A stretch of 62,918 nucleotides of DNA from Phoronis australis (Eukaryota > Phoronida > Phoronidae), in the NCBI GenBank assembly GCA_002633005.1, contig NMRA01000284.1, positions 157,238 through 220,155 on the forward strand, given 5' to 3'. Below are positions 53,396 through 62,918 of the stretch, piece by piece (position 1 is the stretch's first letter; each line of letters begins with the position of its first letter). A program made the position numbers and the translations under genes. Below the pieces are notes generated by a model. That model searched no databases. It had not been told where the DNA came from and saw only the letters and a list, made by a program, of their open reading frames with translations.

Positions 53396-54288
53396 ACGCG
53401 ACAGAACCTTTTCAGTGGCGCTGCTGAGACGGTCCTTGGCTGGCCGTCGGCTAGCGACCGACTGGACTCTTCCGACCGCCGACATTCGCTGATCCAGGTC
53501 TTCGACGCGCCGGTCCGTAGGGAATTAAGACCTCATAACGAGTATGTATTTTTTACTGAGTCAATTGTCTGCTCTCCATCGTTGCCAGCCGCAGCGTAAA
53601 ATCTGTTTTTTGCGATACATTCCTTACCTCAAGTTCTCAGTGCAAATCAGCACAATTTCCACGGTTATTTTCCAGTGCTGTGATCAACACAGGAAATGTT
53701 TCGATTAGTATTTACAGTCCAAAAGCTAAGACCCGAAAATAGAAGAAGAAAACTAAGAAAATCATCGAAGCTAAAACGACTCACTGTTGCACAGCTGTTC
53801 AAGGAATGTTTCAAGTTTTATATTCCCGGATGGATTGTTTCTAAGTTTCCAACAAACTCTTTATAATTTTAATGGTTCAATGCTTTAACTTGTATACTTC
53901 ACAAACTCAAAAAATCTAACCAATTTATTAGGAAATGAATTTTTATAGGTTATTCAACACTGCCACAGATCAGTCTTGTCGCTTGGGTACCGCACTTGGC
54001 ATACATATGACGTCATAGAGTACAACAAGCCGGAGCACACGGCAACAAGGTTTTGCGGCGACGATGCAAATAAGTCCATATATATATATGGGATAAATAG
54101 TTCGGTTGGGACACTCCCAGATGAAATTAATTCGAGATAGAATATCGCAGAAGTATGTCTATGTATGTGGGATAACCTATATGTAGTGGCGCACGTGGGG
54201 AAAATCGGACAGGAGACATACCCGAATGAGGGCACTGCGGGCCGCCATACAAGTAGTTCCCGACCTCCTGGATGCCCTTGGGCGAAGA

Positions 54289-55684
54289 CACAGGCGCTTG
54301 GGTTTATCTGTTCCTCGATCGCAAATGACGTCACTCAATAATATACATAAGAAAACATAAAGGTTGGACACTTAAACTTTGCCAAGCCGAGGCTCCCAAC
54401 TTCAACCGTCCAAAATCCAAATATCTGCGTGCACCTCCCCCAGTCTGGTGTTGCATAAACCTTCGAAGCCTTATCTTTCCTAGATCCCATTAACTGTCTT
54501 CGTGAGTGGTGAATTGGCGATGGAATTTCCAAAACAATCTCAAAACTGTGAATTCAAGGACCTGAAATAGTAAACGTGGCGGATTTCAATTGTGCTTCAA
54601 CTTGTACGCCTGTCGTAGGTGAAACTTCGAGTTTGAGCAAGCAACCTATATTTCAAATTCAATAATTCTAATCCAAAACTCAACTAATTGAGAATGTTAA
54701 AGTTAGTATTTTAATGATTATTTGTAACTTTATTCCACTGACGGCTCATTTTAGCCCTTAACTTAGAATTTTATTACATAAACTGGCGTATCTTGTTTCT
54801 CATCTTGACATCACGCACTTTTTTGATTGAAGCACAACACACACTCGGCCAGGAAACGCAGTCCGAGCAAGTATTACAATGCGCGTGGCCGACGAGTTAA
54901 CTCAATGGTTTTGGCCAAAACTAAAACCTTCATAAGAAATCACAGTGCACAAAAAACTTCGCATATCAATACAGTATCAGGATAATTTCAACATCAACGT
55001 CGCATATCACATCTGACGCAGCCAAGTCAAGTTATTTTTGAAATTCATCCTGGTACGGGAATTGGGGATAGTTAGGCCTATAAAAGATCTTTAACCCAGC
55101 CGCAGAGCGTCTAAAGCCGCGCACCGTACCAGTGACTGCTGGCAACTCATCGGAGACTCAACTTTAACATCCTTCGCCGCAGAGATAACAACTCTTGGGC
55201 TGTCTCCGGTGAGTCCATTCTTTGTTGAGTGATGTTTAGGTAAATATTTGACACAAATATGTGAGTAATTGCATTTATTTGGCAATAAAGTGCTCTCTGC
55301 TTCTCATGATCAAGTAGTCGAGGGATTGACGATGAAAGCCGCGCGAAATTAGACTTTCGAATTTAGCTCGGGAGCATCCGTCAAAAAACCGGATGTGCGA
55401 AGACCGTCTGCCATGACATCACGGAATCATTTCCTTGAATTTGTGATTTTGGCATTCTTTTGGCATTTTTGTGGCCAAATCACCACTCGATGGCAATTTG
55501 AAGAGATTGAATGAAAGAAAGTATTCTAAGAGTTGTCCGATGCTAGTTTCGTGGAGTTCCATGCACATTTGAGTAGAAAATTCTGAGCAAACAGGTTTCG
55601 AGTGTCCAACCTTTATGTTTTCTTATATGTATTATTGAGTGACGTCATTTGCGATCGAGGAACAGATAAACCCAAGCGCCTGTG
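54289..55684. mobile_element. 1.4-kb non-autonomous hAT-like transposon
   Basis: The ends are inverted repeats of about 83 bp: CACAGGCGCTTGGGTTTATC at the left and its complement ending CCCAAGCGCCTGTG at the right (55602-55684). The flanks are GGCGAAGA and GGCAAAGA, an 8-bp target-site duplication with one difference, which is the hAT signature. The matching place in segmental copy 1 (near 38500) is an empty site. No long open frame is inside, so it needs a transposase in trans. Confidence 0.85.
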
Positions 55685-56330
55685 GGCAAAGACACAAAAT
55701 TTTGTTCAACAGTCAAACTAGGTTCATGTTTGCACAATTCCTATTTTTAACCAGTGATAAACAGTGCTGAAAACTTGCATACGATAATCTTGTTAACTTA
55801 ACAGAGAAAGAAAAATATAAATAAATCACCAGTAGAAGAATACAAGCCTATACATGATCAGGGCAGGCCTATTTACATCTTTATAGAGATGACCACCCAT
55901 TTGTATTGTCTTATGGATGGTGTGCTAAATGTCGGGTAAGGATGCTGCAGCTATAATTGTATGAATAAATTTATCAAAAGAAAAAAACAACTTGGCTCTT
56001 TTCCATCCGCAGGCAGTTGCATTGAAATAACAATCGCATTGGGGTCATTTTAAAGAGCCGGCGTACACACTCCATACGCTGCTGCATTGAGAAAGAGGTC
56101 GAACGAACGCTATCTCACAATGTATATTTATTTAATTTTAACTGAAGTGGATACCGAGTCAGGTAAAACAACGACCACTCAAAGCAAATGTAGTCGGAGG
56201 CAATCTTTTGATATGGCCTACTTCAGAACATGACTCATAAAATGTAGACCAATTCTTTTGCAGTTTAGTTCTAATGCACACGTGTTACGCGGTTTTTGTA
56301 CTTGGGTAGCACGTTTTCCGTTAGGCAAAA

Positions 56331-56497
56331 CTTGTTAAAGACACGACACTTGTCATTGTTAACTATCTTATTCCATTCCGTTCGTATCCTCGGAACAAGG
56401 TTCTACGTACGTTCAACAGAACATTCAACAGAAGAGAGGATACCAACGGAACGGAATAAATGTAGCTAACATCGACAAGTGTCGTGTCTTTTACAAG
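56331..56497. mobile_element. Foldback element with about 60-bp arms
   Basis: CTTGTTAAAGACACGACACT pairs with its inverted copy ending TGTCGTGTCTTTTACAAG. The pairing continues inward through TTCCATTCCGTTCGTATCCTC and GAGGATACCAACGGAACGGAA. The loop is about 35 bases. It is missing from segmental copy 1, so it was probably inserted after duplication. Confidence 0.8.
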
Positions 56498-57148
56498 TCT
56501 TACGCAGTATAAACATATCATGGTGTAAATCGTTTATGTTGAACTATCTGTGGGCATTTTGCCATCGTGATGACAGCTTTTCAGCAAATTTGTGCAGAAA
56601 AAACAACTCGGTCAAGGTCCAAAGGTTTGCTCCGAATGATTCTGAGTAGCCTTCAGAATGTCCGTGCCATTTTCCAAGTTATCAGCAAAACTCATTAACT
56701 TAGTAAAAGTGCGCTTGTTATGAAAGTGCAGGACTTGCAGAATTTAGGTTTGGGTCAATCTGGGTGAGTCAAGTGACCATGAATTGTCACCATGAATTGT
56801 CACGTAAACCATCTTTAGATCTCAAAATTAAAAAATAATGGTGCGTTCACAGCAAAACAACGGTAGCAACTACGTGAGCACGTTTCTTTTGATTCATAGA
56901 TACGAAACTCAAAAGCCTTGTTACAGTTTGTTAAATTCGTTTCGTTTTTATTTGACGAAACTTTTTCATAAAAATCAAAGAAGACCCAATTTTTATAACA
57001 CCTGTTGCAATCTAAGTGACACACTACTAGTAGAGGATCCCAACATCCTCTAGGAAGATTCTCTTGCATCCATCCTCAATTAGAGTCTGATAAACATATC
57101 TCACACCTGGTTCTTGATTGGTCAATCAAAGACGAGGTATTTAAATCT

Positions 57149-57280
57149 GGGTAGAGTTCAGTAACGCTAGGTCCTCGCTAAAAGCCAATTTAGTCCCGAG
57201 TTCTCATTTAAAATACACGGCAACATCTCGCGAAGTGTTGCTGTTTAACGTGGATGTCCTAGCGTTTCTGAACTCTACCC
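57149..57280. mobile_element. MITE with CAGTAACGCTAGGACCT ends, copy d
   Basis: It starts GGGTAGAGTTCAGTAACGCT and ends TTTCTGAACTCTACCC, with TTTAAAATACACGGCAA inside. It is orthologous to the element at 39574-39729 in the other segmental copy. Confidence 0.85.
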
Positions 57281-57957
57281 AGGTAACCAAAAAGCGTGCT
57301 CTTACAATTAAGTTGAACTGGTGTAACGTGGTTCATAACCCAGATGGTAAACACAGGTTGTGATCACCATACTCACTGGTGACAATGTCTGGACTCAGTT
57401 GAGTCTCCGCCAGGTCAATCGGCTAATGCATCTCAATGACGACTTCCGGCTTACAGACCAATCAGATGTCTTATCCGTTTGACCTGGCAGCCAGTGTCAC
57501 TCGAGCGGAACACTTTGTCTTGGTTCACCTTACACCTGTGCTTCTATTTTCTTATTAAGGTTATCCAAAAAGGAAAAGCATAATGAGTAGTAACTGTATC
57601 ATATGGCTTTAAAAATACAGAAAATGAGAAAAAGTTCAAATACCCGGCATACAAATCAAACTGTACTTTAGTATGGTAAAACACCTGACCACAATGTCTT
57701 GCCATTAAAATGAATGCTAACCGAGGCAAGATGTAAAAAATTGGAGAACAGTACATAAACTAACCTAAGTTTCGTTTGAATCCAATCCGCCTTTTCTGAC
57801 ACAAAAGGCATTATGGCGAAGAATGTCAAATTTTTACATTTTTCTAAGCACACTTATAACCTAAAAGTGATTGAAACCTGCTCTCTCCAGCACCTTCACG
57901 TTGAAGCTTTTTCAAAGCATAAAGTCATAATTGTTAAGAAAATATCTCGTACTTATT

Positions 57958-60801
57958 TTAATTCAATCCATCCCTTTCTACGTTTAGGGCTTCCATTTCG
58001 GTCTCCAGTGTCTCACCTTTCACCTCAATCTCAAGTTTATGCTGTTTCGTGAGAACAATTTCACGAGCACCCTGTTGTCTAGCAACGATTTCCATGGGTA
58101 CGAAAGACAGCCCCAAGCAGACGACATAGCCAACTAGAACAAAGAACATAGAACGCGGGCCGTAATATTCAAACAAGTAACCTGTCAGCCACTGATAGAA
58201 GAAGCCACCCGAATAGGCACTCAACATCACTACACACAGTACGCTGGGATACATGATTATATAATCATTGGCCCACGCCACTCCTGCGGCGAAAACCTGT
58301 GACTCGAAATACCCGAAAGCAACTACACAGATAAAAAGAACAACTTCTTCTTTGTACCCAACGAAAGACAGTACCAAAGTTGCAATAAGGTTGCCGACAA
58401 CACTTAAAAGAACAATGTATCGAGGTCGGAGCTTCAAGGCTATAAGTATGCCAGAGGTACGCCCGGCGAAAAAACCGGCTGAGTTCGCGCTGTTCAAGTT
58501 TGCAGCCTGATCAGATGACATCTTCAGATGTCCCGTGACACCGTATGAGTAAATAAACTGGCCCATGGCTCTCTCTCCTCCAATCACGTGGATGTAAAAC
58601 AAGAACAGTAGAAAAAGCATCTTGACACCAAACGCTGTACTGCCCTGGCCGCACGAAGCCGGATGAAGAACTTTCAACATGCTCGTTTCATACTTGTACG
58701 AGACCATTTCTTTTGGAGGACCACTTATATACATACCAAGCATCACTAATGCAGTCGCAAATGTTATAATTGCAACTATCAGATATCCATATTCTATACG
58801 TGAATTGATCAACTCAGACGGTACACTACAATTGAAGGCATCATTCGTGGTGTTCGAAGCAGCCGTTGGTGATATTCGTGCAGACTCGTCATCGGCAATG
58901 GCATACTCATCTGTAGATGTCGCATAGCTCAAGTTGGTCCAAGTATAGTTACTAACTTCACAAGCTCCTTTGTAAGTAGGAATCAGAGTTCCTAGGAATG
59001 GTTTCATAATCTGCGGCACCAACAGAGCTCCAAGACCAACGCCACTATGAAGCGCCTGAACCGGTGCCGACGAGCGCTTGCCCCACAGGGCGCATACCAG
59101 GCTGTTAGCTCCTGTCAACAGAAAGGTTACTATTAGTAATGTAACAATCATGCGCGCACTCAGTGGGGACTCGGGGGGGGGGGGTCGCGAACGAAGTGGG
59201 CAAAAAGGTCTGCCTCAGAGAAACCAAATGTCCGAGAAAACGAGACAAAAGTCCACTAAAGAGATAGGAACTACCAAGTTCGGCGAACGCACAATTCACA
59301 GCTCTAAACTTACCTCGTTTTTTAGTAAAAGGTCCACATTCCAAAAAATTCGAGCCCCCATTTTTAGGCTGGGTGCGGGCATGACAATGCATGACGACAG
59401 TTTCCAATTTACTTCTGTATGTTAAAGGAGCATTATCGTTTACGCGGCCGAAAATCAAAATGTCGGTTCTTGGGCAGAAAGCGGGTCGTTTAGAGCCATT
59501 GCGTCAACTGGTATCTCCTTAATTCTAGTGCGGAGTCACGTAACCACCAGCCGTATTGCTTTCGGCAGGGTGCATAAAATGACAAGACCGCCGAGCCAAG
59601 TTATCTACCCTGTTCTCAAACAATGACAAGATGTCAGCTATCAGAAACCCATTAAAACACTCTAAACAGAGTAAAAAGTGGTTTAAATGTAATGACTAGG
59701 ATCTAGATACAAAGTCTCTTTAAATGTCACAGTACTTATGCCATTGCACTCAGTAGGAATTAAATGGATTATCTATTTGATGTGGTATAAGGACCCATGA
59801 TTATAAAAAAATGAAAAATAAAATAACCCGTTAAAAGTTTATTTCAGCATCTTAAAAATTTCTCAGTATCCGTATTTCAGCTCATTGTGTGAGTGTAAAT
59901 TAGAGAGTAATAGGCAGTTTACCAGCATTTAGAAACGGTTCTACGACACCGCCTAGAAAAAACATGGCTGACAATCCAAACGGGTCTACCAGCCAGGGAA
60001 TGCCTAACGTGGATGCAGAGACGACGGCCAATGAGATTGCAAGAATGAGGTCCACGTGATGGAAGCACTTGGAGATGATAATTCCTGCCAGAGGCGAGCC
60101 GACCATTCCACCCACGCTCCGCATGGCCATGCTCCGTGAGATCTCTTCAAAGTTCTGACCAGCACGATCTTTCAGGTCAATTAGCGTCGGACCAACAGCT
60201 AAAATACAAAATCCCTGAAACAGAAATATGATGACTGTGAATTCCCGTATTAACGAATAAAGTTGTTTATCATGACACCCATCCTTCACCGCCACATGAC
60301 CATCACGGCGACTCTCGTAGCCACCGCCACCACCACCTCCGCCACAACCATCACCATCACCACCACTTAACAAAAACGTTCAGTTTTCTGTATGGACACT
60401 TTTGAATATGGAATTCCAAGAAGCTACTCCACTTCCGGTTGGGATCGACTTACTAGCCGTTACTGAATCGGGACTTACGCTGTAAGTGTAAGTTGATAGC
60501 GCGTACGTCTATTGGCGGTTCATGTACTTTAGTCTATGCAGCCATCTGTGTGCAAGACTAACGTCAAGTTGCACATTATAGAAGCAGTTGAATTACTCAC
60601 CAGGCAGACCCAGAATAAAACTAGCACACCAGTCTTGCATATCTTGTAGATGACGCAGTGGCGAGGTTCCTGCTCGCTCCGTTCTTCACTGCTAACAGCG
60701 ACTTCCATCTGTTTATCAATAACCCCGACATCATCATGGCCACTTTCCAGAGACATTTCTGAAAGACGGCATCGTATATTCTCATAATTGTAACAGCTCA
60801 C
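57958..60801 (-). CDS. MFSD4-type sodium-dependent glucose transporter 1-like
   Basis: Major facilitator superfamily membrane protein resembling sodium-dependent glucose transporter 1 (MFSD4 group), a plasma-membrane sugar carrier family; the substrate here is inferred. Three exons (60801-60601, 60214-59923, 59111-57958) join in frame to 548 codons, near the family's usual length of just over 500. Exon 1 gives a charged cytoplasmic N-terminus and the first membrane helix (VLVLFWVCL). Exon 2 gives FCILAVGPTLIDLKDRAGQN, the loop GGMVGSPLAG and FFLGGVVEPFLNAG. Exon 3 gives ANSLVCALWGKRSSAPVQAL, a long glycosylatable outer loop (several Asn-X-Ser/Thr, including NYTW and NTTND), helices such as LLFLFYIHVIGGERAMGQFI, and a charged tail. 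The start may be the first Met or the Met at codon 16. A dead duplicate lies at 40842-42619. Confidence 0.9.
59185..59400 (-). repeat. Interspersed repeat R1, minus-strand copy
   Basis: The reverse complement has GGGGGCTCGAATTTTTTGG, GTGGACCTTTTACT, GTGGACTTTTGTCTCGTTTT, CTGAGGCAGACCTTTTTGCC, in the same order as at 45225-45440. It lies in intron 2 of the transporter, inside the part missing from segmental copy 1. Confidence 0.7.
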
Positions 60802-60814
60802 GAAGTATACATAT

Positions 60815-60973
60815 AGATTATTACATGGCGAAGTCGTTATCCCCCGTTATCTAGAGCCCGAGTGGATTTTGGAGAATTATCGCCCGAGGGGCGTCAGCCC
60901 CGAGGGTGATAATTCTCCAAAATCCACGAGGGCTCTAGATAAGGGGGATAACGGCTGAGAACATGTAATAATC
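60815..60973. mobile_element. Near-perfect foldback element, 159 bp
   Basis: The arms AGATTATTACATG..GTTATCCCCC..TCTAGAGC..TGGATTTTGGAGAATTATC and their complements meet at a short GC-rich loop (GCCCGAGGGGCGTCAGCCCC). Mismatches are very few, so the insertion should be recent. It is absent from segmental copy 1. Confidence 0.85.
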
Positions 60974-61521
60974 TAATTATACCACATACTAAACGGGAAA
61001 CATTGCAATGAATCGATCTACCTTTCTCGACTCGCCTCGGCTTTGTAACTACTTTCTATGTCAGAGGCCCGGGGTCGGAGGTCGTGACCTTTTAAGAAAA
61101 GCCGAGCTATTTTTGTCAAATAATACTTATACTCAAAACCAATTGGAAATTTAAACAAAATAGAAATGAAGTGAATCTCTAAATTAAGGTTAAGCAACTA
61201 TTATAGCTTAAAACACGTTTTTTACACGCTAAGCTTCGACCGGGAAATTATCGTCTGCTAAAGTAGGTTACCACTGGTAACTGAATATAATTCTCAAGTC
61301 AAAGATCCTGACGACACGATACCTGCATTCAAACTGGAGATCAGTGATTTACAAGTAAGAGGACATGAGAGAAAAATTTCACTGGATTAAGATATCATTT
61401 TTATGGAAATTGTGTGTCTTATTTTTCGGAGCGTATAAGTACAGTACAATGCGGTTTGTTGAACGTGCGATTATTGCGCGTGCTCATTTAAGTATTCTAT
61501 TTTCACACTTGATGACGTCAG

Positions 61522-61600
61522 TCGCTTCGTGGTGTAGTGGTTAAGGTCGGCGACCAGCAAACTCAAGGTCCCGGGTTCGACTCCGTCCTCGGTTTCCCGC
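61522..61600 (+). mobile_element. tRNA-like SINE head
   Basis: CGTGGTGTAGTGGTTAAGG is a good A box and CCGGGTTCGACTCCG a good B box, about 35 bases apart. The ends do not form an acceptor stem, so it is taken as a SINE promoter region rather than a tRNA gene. It lies inside the block present only in segmental copy 2. Confidence 0.6.
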
Positions 61601-62439
61601 CAAATCGTTATCTCACTACTGAGATAACTATATGGGTTATTACACGGTTGTATCTCCATTTGGCGCTAACATTGTGGTATAAAAAAGGCTAACAAATGAA
61701 AACCTTGTACAGAGACGGATTTAGGGGAGAAGGATGCCGCCCTCTTCATTCAGTCACAGCCCCTCCAGCTCCAGAAGTTCTATAGTACTTAGGTGAGAGA
61801 TGGTGTCGACACCTAGTTACTAAAATTTGATCACTAATAACCTCACGAGACCGTCCCTTTATAATTTAGTGCCCTACCTGAACCCAGCTCCAGTTCAAGA
61901 CTGAAAAACAGAAAAGAATTGTATTTATAACCTACATCAAAAAACAGCCGGACCGGGTGCAGGTGGAGAATTTTCCACCCTATACAATTTGAACTAAGCC
62001 CAACGACCACAGTGGTGGTGTGGATAGTTCTTTGTAGGTGACTCAATTTAATGGCACTTGACTGAACAAAATTCACTACCTTTTAACACAACTCTACTAC
62101 GTATCCAATGTTTTTCTTCGTCGTGGTTTTACAACCGGTGCAACTTGTACCAGAACAGAATTCCTCTCCGATTATGTACGTGCCGCGTACACGCATGGCC
62201 TGGGGGTCCAGTTCGGATTCAATCTCTAATATCGGGCTAGAAATTTCCGTCTTCGCAAAATCCTTTTCGTTGTAGTCTAGCACAGTTGAACTCTACACCA
62301 AAAAGAAAAATGGAAAGCGAAAATTCTTCTACAACACGGTGCGTTAAGGAGTGCAGGGTAGAACACTTGTCGTTGTTAGTACTTATCATGAACTGAGTAA
62401 AACAAAAAACACAGTATAGACCGGCAGCCCAGAGCACTT

Positions 62440-62918
62440 AGCATAGATGAACGAGGTACCAACATCTGACCACGGGAGCATTTAAAGCCCACCTCAGTAT
62501 GTACAGAAATGGGCGTCTGCCGTTGTCTGCACTCTGGGTGTGACCCCTGGGGGCCTTACAAAGACCCCAAAAAATGAGCTAGCCTAGATATTCGAGGTAC
62601 CAACCAAAACTGATTTAAAACGAACAATAGTACCGCACTGAACACCGAATGACCCATGACAGACAAATTGCACTCTGGAATGGGTCCGGCAGAAACCAAA
62701 AAAGGACCCCCCAAAAATGAGCTAGCACATACATTCGAGGTACCACACAAAACCAATTCCATGTGATTCAATACATGTCACAGATCACTAAAACCCCTAT
62801 GACAGACAAAATACACTCTGGGTTGTGCCCGGCAGAAACCCCCAAAAATCTCAACCATGGTATGCCATCAAAAATTTGAGCTAGACTAGATTTTCGAGGT
62901 ACCGGCCAAAACTGATTT
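62440..62918. repeat. Tandem satellite, about 141-159-bp unit, cut by window end
   Basis: CGAGGTACC recurs at about 62451, 62593, 62736 and 62895. Before most of them stands TGAGCTAG plus a few variable bases, and after them CAAAACTGATTT or a variant. Between are CATGACAGACAAA and CACTCTGG. Spacing is 141-159 bp. At least three units are present and the array runs beyond the window. Confidence 0.85.

Larger units (their letters stand above)
48007..54109. other. Gene-poor region between the segmental copies
   Basis: Mostly AT-rich DNA without recognisable exons. Points of structure are a 55-bp stretch near 50455-50515 whose reverse complement resembles 46990-47050 (AATGGGGCTATTCGG, GTACTAGTGGTGAT), the hairpin cluster at 51573-51790, and a small AT-hook-like frame at 53261-53395. 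Confidence 0.45.
54110..62430. repeat. Segmental duplication, copy 2
   Basis: Collinear with 38325-43375 in direct orientation, about 16 kb downstream. It contains the intact transporter gene. Relative to copy 1 it has extra sequence at 54289-55684 (hAT-like element), 55960-56497 (including a foldback), 57942-59490 (last transporter exon and flank, deleted from copy 1) and 60810-61670 (foldback plus SINE head). Confidence 0.9.

Noticed and set aside
59900-60373. 157-codon minus-strand frame taken as one exon of the transporter
   Set aside because: Only 59923-60214 is coding. The His/Gly-rich upstream part is a CAC/GTG-type microsatellite in intron 1, and the tail reads past the donor.
61522-61600. 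tRNA gene
   Set aside because: A and B boxes are good, but there is no acceptor-stem pairing and no convincing anticodon arm. The same goes for 28928-29003 and the three SINE heads.

Overview
This is a 63 kb piece of animal nuclear DNA, AT-rich, with split genes, GT-AG introns and many short transposable elements. Two housekeeping genes are unmistakable: ribosomal protein S18 (RPS18, minus strand) and the GARP/EARP tethering subunit VPS52 (plus strand). They lie head to head, the order also seen in the extended MHC region of vertebrates. Also present are sodium-dependent glucose transporter 1-like (MFSD4-type) genes and THAP and hAT transposon fragments. Together these suggest a marine invertebrate, perhaps an invertebrate deuterostome such as amphioxus or a hemichordate. 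The species call is an inference and is weak.

Layout. 1-2.2 kb: repeats only. 2.2-8.3 kb: RPS18, six exons, 152 codons, complete. About 8.3 kb: compact bidirectional promoter where the two proposed start codons overlap. 9.4-24.9 kb: VPS52, 18 exons assigned, 706 codons; only the extreme N-terminus is unresolved. This gene carries a 1.5 kb internal duplication that starts at a single N (12403) and looks like two haplotypes joined end to end. It also has a 33-bp minisatellite that has multiplied the 3' splice site of one exon. 25-30 kb: SINEs and MITEs. 30.1-31.2 kb: an unrecognised single-exon 348-codon gene (minus strand). 31-38 kb: repeats and unique non-coding DNA. 38.3-43.4 and 54.1-62.4 kb: two direct copies of a segmental duplication. 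Each held an MFSD4-type transporter gene; the second is intact (548 codons) and the first is a pseudogene lacking its last exon. 43.7-54 kb: a hAT transposase fragment, a broken THAP domain, a possible small two-exon gene near 47.2-48.0 kb, and repeats. 62.44 kb to the end: a tandem satellite running out of the window.

MITE, foldback and SINE families recur through the window. Comparing the two segmental copies gives filled and empty sites, so insertions can be ordered: the GTTCAGTAACGCTAGG MITE preceded the duplication, while a 1.4-kb hAT-like element and two foldback elements came after it. I found no operon-like or defence-like multi-gene system. The most unusual signal is the minisatellite made of repeated splice acceptors in VPS52.
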